From contig CM066292.1 of NCBI GenBank assembly GCA_033816765.1, positions 4,588,001-4,652,000 of the forward strand: a stretch of DNA of 64,000 bases, given 5' to 3'. The translations under genes and the position numbers were made by a program. The notes under the pieces are model-generated. The model worked only from the letters and a program-made list of their open reading frames with translations. It ran no database searches and was not told where the DNA came from. Shown here piece by piece: positions 1 to 10,556 of this stretch. Positions within the stretch are counted from its first letter, which is position 1. Each line of letters begins with the position of its first letter. This stretch comes from Nothopassalora personata (Eukaryota > Ascomycota > Dothideomycetes > Mycosphaerellales > Mycosphaerellaceae).

Positions 1-728
1 CATGCAGCTGGCCAGTGGTCAAGCTATGCGATTGCAGGATTGCAAGCTGCTCTCCAGTAGCCGTGACCACTGGAAGAGCAAGGGTAGATCCGATCAGGAT
101 TAGCTGCAAGAAAGTGTTGTACTTCGACACAGTAGTGGGATGCACCTCGGCAGAGGGCAATGAAAAATCCCAGTAACGCGCGAATGTTTTTGGCGCGGGT
201 AGCGATGCGAAGCGATAGTAGATGGCGGCCACTGCAAGTGACGCATCTCGACCAAGGATTAAAGTCGCAAGATACACTTTCAAGACAGTCAGCGAATTTG
301 CCGCGGCAGCGCGAAGTCAATAGAAGCGGGGAGTTGATCGCGTTTGCCTTACATGGTATGGCTCCCTTTACAGCAAGCGTTGCAGTCAAAATGATCATCA
401 AGGCCTTATCAGCCAAAGGATCCATCACACTGCCGGCCACAGTCTGCAGCTTCCATCTCCGCGCTAGCCAGCCATCAACGAGGTCGGTGATGCCCGCATA
501 GGCAAAAAGCGCGAGCGCCCATGTGTGATGATCGTGCAGCAAAAGGTAGGCCGTCGCTGGCGCTGCGAACAGGCGCGTGACAGTGAGCAGGTTGGGCAGG
601 TTGTAAATGTCTTCGTGTGGCGTCAAGCTCGTCAGGGAGGAGCGGACCTTATCTCGCACGGCTTGTGTGCGCTCGCGCGCTGCTTCTAGGCCCCGGGAGA
701 CAGGCCGAGAGGGGGAGGGCTGTGGTTG
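1..728 (-). CDS. CRD1: Cardiolipin synthase (partial, runs off left edge; 5' exon not placed)
   Basis: Mitochondrial inner-membrane enzyme joining CDP-diacylglycerol and phosphatidylglycerol to make cardiolipin. The exon at 353-728 encodes NLPNLLTVTRL followed by the CDP-alcohol phosphatidyltransferase signature DLVDGWLARRW...GSVMDPLADK (the D-x2-DG-x2-AR-x8-G-x3-D-x3-D pattern). A 76-bp intron (277-352, GTAAGG..AAG) leads to a second exon reading LATLILGRDASLAV, FARYWDFSLPSAEV and TVSKYNTFLQL, typical of fungal Crd1, still open at base 1. The acceptor at 729-730 follows a CTAAC branch-like site, so at least one upstream exon with the mitochondrial presequence must lie beyond 760. I could not place it. 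A GTG-initiated reading back to 833 exists but is unlikely to be the true start. Family identity is firm; the 5' structure is open. Confidence 0.88.
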
Positions 729-839
729 CTGCGAATTGGCAATGTTAGTCCAAGTCCAGATTCGAGGTGGCGTGCATTGATGAAACTGCCCGGTCATATA
801 CCGCGTTGAGTTCGCTGCAGCATGAGATGTCACGTGTTG

Positions 840-2708
840 GCTCGAAGTCAGTCGCCAAGCAGCACAGCAGAGTTCAGCGGTGCAGGTATCTCGAAGGCGG
901 AAGGAATGTTGAAATGCCAGTCTGCATATGTGACAGCCTGGTCATCGCCGGTTCTGTCGTGTGGCAGTCCAGTGCAGTGCGTGCTGCGTTCCGCTCCGTC
1001 GAGGCATAGCACTCTGGTGTGAGATCGGAGCCCGGTGATGCTCGTGCTTCGAACTGCTGCATGCAGGCAATGGTCAAGTGAAACCTGATTTCCGGTCTTC
1101 AACGTTTTCTACAGAAGGGTCGACGGGCCACAAAGCGGTCAGAGACTGTTGCGAGCTGCATGAGGCTTGGGCCAGGCACGTTGCCTCGGAGGAGTCCCGC
1201 CCAGTCTCGACGTGACAAATAGAGGGGCTTCCGAGTGCTGGAACAGCGAGGCGACCGACAGCTTGGTCGTGGAGCCGTACACGTAAGACGAGGAGGACTT
1301 GCGACTTACGCTGCTTGGCGGATCGACATCGTGCTCCTGCACCGACGGCTGCCGCTTATCCTTAGATCTCTCGGACAGTAGTCGATGTGGTGGCGGCGCG
1401 CAAAGACTGGCAGCACCGCAGCGTCTGCATCTTGTGTTAGACCATCCGTGTTTTGAAGGCGCGAAGCTGCGGGATGGCCACTACCGCATGGAGGAGCTGG
1501 GCCCTGGTGACAAGCTGCGCAGGGAGCAGACGTGGCGGCGAGTCGCGGCGTGGAGAAGAGCAGCTCGCCCCTGAGACAGTCCGAGCAAAACTGACGTCCC
1601 ACGCTGGTGGTGAAAGTGCGTGGGAGCCGAGATTGCAGTACGCATCACATTTCGCTGCTGGTGGACCTGAAGTCGCTGAAGAAGCATGTCAAAGAGGCCA
1701 AAACGTGATGACAAAGGCTCAGCTGGGAGAGGACAAGAAGTGAGCGCGCGGAGAAAAGTCTGGAGCGACGTCCACAGATCCATGATGGCGCTAACCGCAG
1801 GTCCCATGAACCCGGTCCTATATGTGCCGGTCTGCGAGTCGTTGCAAGTTCACCTCAACGCCTGTCTGTTTCAGAGTCTCGCAGCTCGTTCACTGTGCAG
1901 CAGGTTGACGTGTGCCGACTTCACCGACCTAGCGATCACATCAGCATCATGCTGTTGCGCGATTATTGTTTGCTTTCAGATCGAGGAACTACATCATCAT
2001 GTACAGTATCGATCATCCCTTGCGCTATCGGCTTGCTACATGATCGACAGCAGGGTTCAGCAGACTTCGCAGCCGAACGAGTACCCAAGGCCAAGGCCGC
2101 CGCCGAGTTTCCGCCTCCCAGATGTCCGGGTCTGCTTCTAAGCGAAAGACAATATGACTTTGAGTTTGTCACTGTCATGGGGGCCGAAATGTCACGTTCA
2201 AGGCTCGTCGAGTGATCGGCTGAAAAAGTTGCGTGAACGTATCACACTCTGCCGACGAGTGTTACAATTCTAAGACACCTGTTCAAATGAACATGCAGTC
2301 CACCCTGTAGCAAAATCCGCAGCCTTGACCGCTGCTTTTGACATCCTCCCAACTCGCTCATGTCTCATCCATCCCAATAGTCTACATTGCGTGACTGCTC
2401 GATTGGAGCCTCCCAGAACGCCTTGCTGATCAATTCGCCATCTGCGCTCGAACCTCGCGAGGCTCGAGCATCCCTTACCCGTTCAGCTATTTCCCAGCGT
2501 ATGTTGACAGAATCGCAGGTGATCTCGTGTAAAGGAGTTTTCATCCTTCACGCTCTCGTCGCGCCTTGGAGAATACGCAGCAGAGTCGCGCCTTGACGCG
2601 GGCGTAGATTGACTCTATGCACTGGCCAAGAACTGCCTGTAAGACGGCAAATATTCATGTCTCACGCACGTATGACTCTACAGCCGGTGGCGGGTATTCT
2701 CCCACAGG
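840..2708. other. Intergenic stretch, no gene recognised
   Basis: Only short overlapping open frames without recognisable motifs occur here. The missing first exon of the cardiolipin synthase gene should lie in the left part. The right part holds the 3' untranslated region of the WOPR regulator. Confidence 0.5.
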
Positions 2709-4307
2709 CTATGCTGGATATGGACCAGCTGTCTGTGCGTGTCCGGTAGATCCGTAGCTATAGCTAGAGCCGTTCTGACTTGGCGCAGGATAGCTGGACG
2801 TGCTGCTGATTCCTAGACCGTTCATATCGCTATGGCCAGACTGCGTTGCAGGTGAGACTGCATATGATCCAGCGCGGTATGGCATACCTCCAGAATGCAG
2901 TTGTCCGGTGGGATCACTCGGGGTCCCTGCATGGGCAGATTGTGGACTCTTCATGGAAGGGTGAGGTGAATGGCTGACGGCGCTCTGAGGTGCGCTCTGC
3001 ATACTGTAGCCCTGGGTGGGAGACCGTACCGCATATGGCGCGGTTGATGCACTACCGTACGGCTGCTGGGACTGTCCATTCGCAGAGGGGCTGTTCATGC
3101 CTTGCCCGCTGTACGATGGGCGGCCGCTACCTGTGCTCATCGACCCGAACGTCGAAGAATGAGGCTGTACTGGGGTTTGATAGGACGACTGCATCATGGA
3201 CGGTGCAGAGACTGAGTTACTCCTCTGCATGTTTGGATACGATGGCGCATACTGACTGCCATATGGCATGCCTTGAGAGCTAGGATGTTGGGAATCAGTC
3301 TTCACTCCGGATCCATTGGCTTGGTCTGTTGGCTTGTAGTAGCTTCCATATTGTTGGCTTCCATAGCCTTGGTGGGGTCCATAGCCCATTGCGCCTGCTG
3401 TGGCCTGCTGCGCTGGCCAGGATGCAGCGGTCATGGCACCGTACATTCCCGATCCAGTGGTGCTTCCATACATTGTGCCTGGGTAGTGGCGGGCTCCCAT
3501 GTACTGGCCAGGTGCCATTCCGTACGGACCGTTTACCATTGGGCTGTACATCATTTGGGGATGAGCATTCATGTGGCCATCAATCGCGTAGTGCTCGGTC
3601 TCCTCGACTGGCGCGCGGAAGTTCTGCTTAAGGTAGAGCTCGGGTCGCACAGAAATGTTCTGAAGCCTGTGGTCGGAGAGTGGCCGTGGAAGGAGGTTGT
3701 TCTTCACATCGTCGACTTTGTAGTAAGAGACCATGTGGTGGGAGATGCCATTGACGGAAATGCTCATCGTCTTCTTGACAAGACCATCAGGTCTAAAGCC
3801 ATAGCTGTCGACCAACGAGCCAATCAGCGACCTTTCGAGTTCCTTATCTTGGTCACTGCTGGGTACTTCTGGCTTGATTTCGCCGCCAACGTTTGGCGTG
3901 GGTGGAGTGAGCGGCGCGTTCAATTCTGGACCATCGTTATTATCTGAATCGCGACGCGGGTACGGTTCGCCCGGCATGCTCGTCCTCTTACGCTTCATGG
4001 CGCGTTTCTTCTCGCCAGGCGGAAACGGCTTCTCCAACTCGCGGTAGATCAGGAAGTTGCCCAAGATGCGACTCGGGCTCCAGGCAACACCGTCGGTCCA
4101 TCTCTTGATTCCAGACGCATTTTCCTCGTAGATAAAGATGCTGCCGCTCTTGATGAGCGAGCTCCGTTCTCGATCATGCGGTCGTCGTGGTACATGGTGG
4201 AGCTTTCCACTGAGACACGCCTCGAACAAGACGAGGCCGTCCATGCTATTATGCACGAAGCCATGGAAAGTCGGGACCAATGGTCCTGCCCCACCGCCGG
4301 TGCTCAT
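2709..4307 (-). CDS. WOR1: WOPR-domain (Gti1/Pac2) transcription regulator, Wor1/Sge1/Ryp1 type
   Basis: Nuclear DNA-binding regulator of morphological switching, conidiation and, in plant-pathogenic relatives, effector expression (Sge1, Ryp1, Wor1). The 532-residue protein is intronless. Residues about 14-93 form the first WOPR box: FHGFVHNSMDGLVLFEACL, RSSLIKSGSIFIYEE, IKRWTDGVAWSPSRI and LGNFLIYRELEKPFPPG. The second box lies near residues 190-240 (DGLVKKTMSISVNG, HHMVSYY, NISVRPELYLKQNFR). Between them sits a basic KKRAMKRKRT stretch that may be a nuclear signal. Residues 250-532 are a low-complexity Y/G/Q/S/P/M tail with YGSQQYGSYYK-like repeats, a prion-like composition. The ATG at 4307 gives the conserved MSTGGGAGPLVPTFHGF start. 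The upstream side is gene-free for at least 3.8 kb, as is common for this heavily regulated gene. Confidence 0.95.
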   Translation of the reverse strand: MSTGGGAGPLVPTFHGFVHNSMDGLVLFEACLSGKLHHVPRRPHDRERSSLIKSGSIFIYEENASGIKRWTDGVAWSPSRILGNFLIYRELEKPFPPGEKKRAMKRKRTSMPGEPYPRRDSDNNDGPELNAPLTPPTPNVGGEIKPEVPSSDQDKELERSLIGSLVDSYGFRPDGLVKKTMSISVNGISHHMVSYYKVDDVKNNLLPRPLSDHRLQNISVRPELYLKQNFRAPVEETEHYAIDGHMNAHPQMMYSPMVNGPYGMAPGQYMGARHYPGTMYGSTTGSGMYGAMTAASWPAQQATAGAMGYGPHQGYGSQQYGSYYKPTDQANGSGVKTDSQHPSSQGMPYGSQYAPSYPNMQRSNSVSAPSMMQSSYQTPVQPHSSTFGSMSTGSGRPSYSGQGMNSPSANGQSQQPYGSASTAPYAVRSPTQGYSMQSAPQSAVSHSPHPSMKSPQSAHAGTPSDPTGQLHSGGMPYRAGSYAVSPATQSGHSDMNGLGISSTSSYPAPSQNGSSYSYGSTGHAQTAGPYPA

Positions 4308-7300
4308 TGCGGCTGCTGTTGTGATTTGCAGTCGAGGTCAGATGGAGGGCAACAGTCGTGATAATTGCTGGACAGCGTTGGTCCACCACGCCACAAATGC
4401 GATCAGAACTGTGAACCACGCTGGACTCGAGAGGTAGGTGGCAAGCGTGGAGTAAGTGCACGCAGGCGCGTCACTGCAGGCTGTAGAGTTACACTTCGTG
4501 CGGGAATGAGTTCGAGCGTGCTCGCGCGGTGGAGAGAAGATGTGCGTGTAAGGATTTCCGAGTGCAGATGGGGCCAGCGCTGAGGTAATCTACTCTGTCA
4601 GCGCGTCAGAGTGAACGGCGAGGAGGAGTGAATAGTGAGTCAGTTGCGGGTACGTACGTACGTGAAGAAGCCGGTCCTCGGCGATCGTTGTCGTCGTCGT
4701 CCGATAGCTCAACGCTGTAATGTGCGGTGCGAGTGCAGTGTAAGAACAACAAGTACGCCAACGTTGTGGTGGAAGGTTTGAGGATGTTCTTGTACCTGAC
4801 GGATGCAGAAGGTTAACCTGACGCTCTAGGTTGATGGCGCACTGGAGAGCAAAAGCTTCACGCGCGACGGAAGGTTCGCGCTGGAGGGTTTTGATTGCCT
4901 TCTCGTCTGTCGGGAAATGCGCAAAAACAACACCGCCAGAAGGGGTGTGTTCTGATAGAGGCTCGAGGTGATGAAAAGAGTCAGAGGCAGACGTCAGAGT
5001 AGTGAATGCAATTCGAAGTGCGGGAAGCGACGGTGCGTAGGCTGCTGCGTTAGTAGCAGTGGAAGTCGTCGACCAGCCATGGCCTGGAGGCAGCTCCCCA
5101 CATTAAGCATAAGAGCAAGAGAGTTCGAACGTACCAGGCTTGGGACGATAGAGTTGAGCAACGGCCAGGATCGGTGGGATTTGCTGCTGACACGCCTGTT
5201 CAGGATGTTCAGGATGCATGCGGCACTAGCCTGCGCTGGAGCAAGATCGGGCTCCCCTGCGACTCTGCACTGCAGCTCTGCAGTGCAGAGTCGCTAGCAC
5301 TCGACTTTTAGTCTGGGGGGCGGCGATGTGGCCCTGCGGGTTCGTCCGCCGCCGCCGCAGCAGCAGCAATGAGTAAATTGCACTGCAATGGCTCCTGCCC
5401 GCGCTAGGGAGCGATCATTGTGAGCTGCGCTCTGGACGTCCAACGACCGCGCGACGACTTACCAGCTGGGAGCAGGCCGCCGGCGGCGCAAGCAACGATC
5501 TAGCGGGCAGTCCAATAGCGCCTCTCAGAAGCTGGAGAAGTGAAGTGCGTGCGCCAGTTAGCGTGATTGGGCATGAGGTGGTACGGGACTGGGCTAAGGT
5601 GGTACGAGGTCACGGCTCCCAAGGAGCGTTGATAGCGTCTCCACCATGCCACCAGGACCGCAGCACCGCCGGGATGGAGCGTTGCAGACGACAGCCCAAG
5701 CTGGGAATAAAACACCAACATCTGGCCTTAACAGCCCACCGCTGCCATCGCCTATGCCAGCAGGTCCTGTATTTCATAATCCGACACCTGTCGACCGCCG
5801 CCTTATCGCCACACAGCCTGCAGATCCGGAAAGCTCGAGCCGTCACCAACACCGCGCATCCCAGCACGACGGAAATGCGCAGGACACCGGCTCGAGCTCG
5901 GCGGTCGAGGCCAATCTTGCACTACTTTGCAGACGACACAGGTAATAATCAAGTCATGCTCGAATGCTACGGTGGCAGTGCCTATGTGCGTGCACATTGT
6001 TGAGATTACAAGCTCATTTGAGCGAGTCGTCTGCGAGGACATGCAGATCTCGCTGGCAGTAGTGTGCGAGATCCCCAAGTGAAGTGCTTCTTGTTTTCGC
6101 CCGCCGCAAGGTAGGTTATCATCGATACCATCACCAGACCTGGGAATTCATCAGGTTCTGCCGGGCCGCGCGCAGAGTTCAACACCGAATGCACGCAGCC
6201 AACCGTGCTGCCGGCTTGCCGTGATTTTCAAGCTGCCTCGTCTCGAATGTTTCTCTGGTTTCTGCGTGGTCCGACTTGGCCCGACGATCTATGAGCAGAA
6301 GAGCAAATCTCAAATCCTTCTCACCACCGACTGATCTACCTGCATCCTTGTAGACTGCCACCGCCGTTCGCGAGTACCCGATCCCTCGCCCGGAAACGCT
6401 TTTGCAGTCTGCGCGTCGCACAGCTGATGTCACGACATTGCAGCCATTCAGCACCCCGGCGGCAGCTTCCTCCTAGCGCAGCCGTCCTCAGTACGGTGGC
6501 CACTGCGTACGAATTCGCCAGCCGCAGGCGAAGGCCCTCCACACAAACGCCAAATTCGCCCGCGGTATGTTTCCCGAGCACGACGTCGAGGCCTGACCAT
6601 CAGCAGCCTTGTACCGGGAACCGGTATGAACACACCTTCCCATCGAGCAATACCCAACCAGATTGGCTCACACTTAGTCTGGGATGGGCTGCCGTCCACT
6701 GCAGCGTTCCTTGAATGGCCCGAACTCTATGGCAGCTACGGACAGCGGTTCATGGTCCATGATCAGAGATGCCTATGCTACAACTTCACGTTTGTATGGA
6801 GTCCACCAACAACGAATGTTTCTGAAGGCGCGTGCTGCAACTCATCTTCTGCTCGGTCAGAGACCACTGTGCGGCGATACCCAGCCTCGCTTGGGGATCT
6901 GCAGATCTTGTCCGCGGCACATTCCATTGTTGTTACCAGGATTCTTCGCTGACGCTGTGTCCAGCGCGGCAAAAGCCACTGAGGCACTGACACGCCGCCT
7001 CACCACCATTGTCAGTTGGCACACTGTCGCGGCTGGTTTCAGACAGTATGCGGTCCAATCACAGGATGTCATTTCGACGGTGAGTCCAGAAGCGTTAGCT
7101 ACACCATCTGTCGACCAGATGTAGAAGGCGGGGCTCGACGGATCGTGGCTAGCTGCTCTACTAGCTGCTGGGAACCCTCGGAAGTACCCGCGCTGTTGAT
7201 AGCCAGCAACAAGTTGTGTTGATGAACCAATGATCACCGCCAGGTAGTTGTGCTCGTTGTGGATTCATGTTCTAGTCGCATGAACGACCACCAAGCTCAC

Positions 7301-8112
7301 GTCTGGCCTGTAGTGGAATAGCCCTATCGCCAAAAGCCAGAACCACTCTGAATGGCAGTCACGAGCCAGTATTGTGAGCGACGCCATGCTCTCTCAACTG
7401 GTGGCCAGGAACCGATATACCTTGGTAACCTGCTCTGTCGCGGTCTCAGTGCTCTGCGTCTAGTTCTACTACGGGCGGATCAGGTCTCATGTTCCAGCAT
7501 GAGCAGCACGAGTGTTATAAGTCTTGCAATTTGACTGTCTAATAAGCTGTCGCAGCAATCCTGATTTGGTCTAACAGCCTGTCTCGCCAATCAGAACACA
7601 CCTCCACGGCTGCTCAAATACGGGAAATCGTTATCAAAGGCCGTCGCTTTCGTGCCCAAGTACTTGGTCTTTTCAATCACTGGTTGAGGTCTTAACAGCC
7701 ACCTTGGTATACTTGAGAAGTCGACAGGCTAGGCACGACCAGGCAAAGCCCCAGGCGAGCACTCGGGAAGCGGCACATACTACCTATGCGTGGTGCTCGT
7801 TCTGGGCCATCTCGGCAGCTATAAACGCATCAATTACGAGTTCAGCTAATGCGATTCAACGCCGATTGCTTAATGCCTTTACGGCGTTCTAACGCGGATG
7901 GTGCCTCTAACAATGCAGGATGTCAAGGTCTGCACGGAGCGGCAAACTCCGGTGATAACAATCCCGGAAACCAGGACAGAGTTTTCAGCAATGCCGAGTC
8001 ATGATGCATGGTATATGGGATGTAATATTGTCGCCATTACTTCACGGCGCGGCGTGGCCGCTGCAGAACGATCCATGCTATGCCATGCGAGTGTACTGGT
8101 TCAGAGCTATCG
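4308..8112. other. Long gene-free region upstream of WOR1
   Basis: About 3.8 kb without a recognisable gene. It holds a GTACGTACGTACGTG run near 4650-4664, a near-perfect palindrome at 5259-5294 and many short open frames lacking family motifs. The part next to 4307 must contain the WOR1 promoter and 5' leader. It ends at the target duplication of the Copia element. An open frame from 7898 runs into that insertion point (see findings). Confidence 0.5.
5259..5294. repeat. Perfect palindrome, 17-bp arms, 2-nt centre
   Basis: The arm at 5259-5275 (GCGACTCTGCACTGCAG) is exactly reverse-complemented at 5278-5294, with only CT between. It lies about 950 bp upstream of the WOR1 start codon. It could form a cruciform or bind a dimeric factor; its function is unknown. 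Confidence 0.85.
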
Positions 8113-8117
8113 TTGTG

Positions 8118-8366
8118 TGTGAAACTAGTGGAGATGGAAGTTTGGAACTAGGGTATTAAGTCTGGAAATCAGGGTATGAAAAACCATGTTTATTACTAGT
8201 AGTGGCACCCTTAAGGTGCTTATATAAGTCTTCTTTTGATAAGAGGCCCTTAATCCCTGTAATTTAGGTGCCTAATCTCATTTCCTAAGGACAAGTAATT
8301 ACTACACTTAATTAGGTTATATTACCCTTAAAACCTGCTATCTATGCATTATCCTAGCGCTTTATA
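8118..8366 (-). repeat. Copia 3' LTR (left copy)
   Basis: 249 bp, matching 16897-17145 with about 20 differences, all transitions. Its outer part (to about 8256) keeps the ancestral G/C bases; its inner part carries C-to-T changes. Confidence 0.95.
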
Positions 8367-8381
8367 TACCCCCTTACTCTA
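8367..8381 (-). other. Polypurine tract of the Copia element
   Basis: Read on the minus strand, AGAGTAAGGGGGTA lies directly against the 3' LTR, the position where plus-strand DNA synthesis is primed. Confidence 0.7.
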
Positions 8382-8479
8382 TATAGGAACTGAGTAGAGT
8401 GATCTTGGCGCTAAGGACCTTTATATCCTTTATAACCTTGTTTATGTTACCCTTAACTTTATAGATAAGGTCTTCGATA

Positions 8480-9000
8480 ACTCCCTCCTAACTAGTAATA
8501 GTACCCTTTATCTTCTTTTTCGGGGTTTCCTCTTTATTAGTTTCTTCGTCTTAGGGTGCCTCTCTCTTCTTAGAGGCTATTCCCTTCTTTAGAGTAGACT
8601 TAATTATGCTCTATTAAATATCCTAAAGTAGCTTAGTAAGGTTATTAATATTGTAGGTAGGTATATAATCCTTATTTCCTAGAGTGGTACTCTTATACCA
8701 ATCTAGGGACTGCTTGTTGATTTCTACCCTAGAATCGTAACTAAGGTCGCTACGGATGCCTAAGAATTGCTTAATAAGTCTAAGGATAGGCTTAAAGGCC
8801 TCGTTTTTCTCTCTAAGGTTAAATTTAGGGAGGCGAGGTTTTCGTCCTTTAGCGAGGGTCCTAAGTAACCTATAGACATAGTTTCGGAGTTGGCTCTTCT
8901 ACTTAGAGTCCTTATACGCCTTATTCTAAGCCTTTTGCTTCTCCTCTAATACCTCTTTTGTAGGGGTCTTCTTTGCCCGTACTTCTTTCTTAGGCTACTA
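8480..9000 (-). pseudogene. Extra decayed ORF between Copia pol and 3' LTR
   Basis: About 1.5 kb separates the end of RNase H (about 9895) from the 3' LTR, more than a plain Copia element needs. On the coding (minus) strand a frame with only a few RIP-type stops reads, in order, KKEVRAKKTPTKEVLEEKQ, then LAKGRKPRLPKFNLREKNEA, ILRLIKQFLGIRSDL and INKQSLDWYKSTTLGNK. A lysine-rich segment (ASKKREAP, KEETPKKKIKG) follows. There is an unbroken run of about 85 codons between stops despite heavy RIP elsewhere. The product is basic and unrecognised, with no hydrophobic segment visible. No intact start codon is left. I do not know its function. Confidence 0.5.
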
Positions 9001-9894
9001 TACGGCTTAGTATCGGACTCGTAGCCTATCTCCTAGCTCGCCTTAAGGAGTTGTTAGAATTCTTTAATAGACATAGAGGACTTGTTTCTAGGGTTTAAGG
9101 GTTCTTCTTTAGGTGTAGTTAGTAGAGGTAGCGCGTTCTTAGGCTCGACTAGACCTAAATTAAGTAGTGTAGGTGTCTTAACTTCTAAAATGGGCTCTAT
9201 TTTAAGGGTTCTAATGCTTATGTTCTAGTGTTCTAGGATGTAGTCGTACCCTAGTATAGTAGTTAAAGGGTAACTAACTAAGCTAAGGGGCTACCTAGTA
9301 AGGAGATTAACGGCGGTACGAAGTGGATTGTAAAAGAGAGGGTTGCTAGAAGAATTGAGAAATTAGATATAGGCTATATTCGCGCTAAGCATATAAGGTT
9401 ATTGCGTCATAAGTGCGTATGCCCGTTAGGTAAGCTTTGCTGCAAGTTGTAGGCCTTATATTATTCTTAGAAGTCCTTTAGTCCTCTCTAGTTATAAAGG
9501 TAGGGTGTCCTTAGCCCCTAGCTAAATAAATTGCGAGTGTTTATTTTAGAAGTGAAGTAAAGATAGCACCCCCTAGCTATTAAAGCGAGGGTATGCCTAT
9601 TTGCTAATCTCCTAAATTGAGGTAATTAATAAACCGCTAGTACTATTAAGGAGTTAGGACCTTAGTTAGACCGTCCGCGGCTATCTCCTATATCCTTATC
9701 TAGCTAATTTTAAGACGTCCTACTTAGTACTATTCCCTAAGCTAGTATTGTTAGACGTCTATATGCCTTATCTTAGTATCAATTCTGCTATTTAGGGTCT
9801 TAACAATCCTTATAGTCTACTAGTTATTATAGTATAGCAGTATCCAATTCTCTAATTTAAGGGTAACTGCACTAAAAAGCCTATCCTACTATAG

Positions 9895-10171
9895 GACCTC
9901 TAAGGCGGCGTAACTAAGGGTATATAGCTCTAATTTAGTGCTTGATTTCGTAACTATTCCCTGCTTAACTACTCTCTAGTCGATAATCCCCTTAAAAAGG
10001 AAAAAGACAAAGACCTTACTTAATCTACGAGTTTCCTTATCGTCGGCAAATAAGGCATCTAAGGCCCTATAGAATTCTAGTAGCGTTAAGTCCGAGGGTT
10101 TAGGTAGGCCGTAGTACTTAATCGAATAATCCGTAGTGTAGAGAAGGTATTGAATTAAGTGTCTTACTACC
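9895..10171 (-). pseudogene. Copia RNase H domain (decayed)
   Basis: The minus strand reads RVVRHLIQYLLYTTDYSIKY, then ALFADDKETRRLSKVFVFFL, GIIDWRVVKQ and KSSTKLELYTLSYAALEVL. This matches the Copia RNase H pattern (YSDADWAGDKDTRRSTSGYVFFL...SSTEAEYMALSEA). The nested element inserted immediately before it, cutting it from the reverse transcriptase. Confidence 0.85.
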
Positions 10172-10176
10172 CTAAG

Positions 10177-10517
10177 TGTTACGGTTCGGTTCAGGAAGAA
10201 CCCACAGCCACTCATTCTTCGGGAAGGACCGAAACTGAGCAGGTCGACTTCGCTCAGACTGATCAGCTCAGTGATCAGTTCGCTCAGTCTGCTCAGTGAT
10301 CAGTCTGCTCAGTCTGATCAGTTACGCCAAGACATGGCACTATATAGACGACGTTTCTTTACGAGTAGATAGGAGCCTCGTGCTCAACTCAAATCAACAC
10401 TCTTGTGTTAAGTTGCAACCTTGTAGTGAACTCTCGTTCACACTACTTTAGAGACATATCGAGGATCGACACTTCCTAGGCCACCCACGTGACGAGGGAC
10501 AAGGCCCAACCGCAACA
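10177..10517 (+). repeat. 5' LTR of the nested element
   Basis: 341 bp. It contains a block of interleaved GCTCAGT and TGATCAG units (about 10223-10321), followed by CACTATATAGACG near 10339, a likely TATA element of the LTR promoter. It ends CGCAACA at 10517. Confidence 0.93.
10223..10321. repeat. Tandem CTCAGT/TGATCAG block in the LTR U3
   Basis: Short palindromic TGATCA-containing units alternate with CGCTCAGTCTG-like units. The same block recurs in the right LTR at about 12371-12469. Its place upstream of the TATA-like box suggests enhancer repeats; this is inference. Confidence 0.7.
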
Positions 10518-10556
10518 CTTTGAGCACCAAAAGCCGCGGGGAGTGCTATCGATTAT

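Noticed and set aside
1306..2141. Several frames of 90-150 codons on both strands
   Set aside because: They overlap each other, lack family text and show no consistent splice structure. One may hide the first exon of the cardiolipin synthase gene, but I could not decide which.
3273..3947. 224-codon plus-strand frame
   Set aside because: It is the antisense shadow of the WOPR regulator and has no motifs of its own.
9976..10215. 79-codon minus-strand frame starting inside the nested LTR
   Set aside because: It is a chance join of 13 LTR codons with the decayed Copia RNase H, not a new gene.
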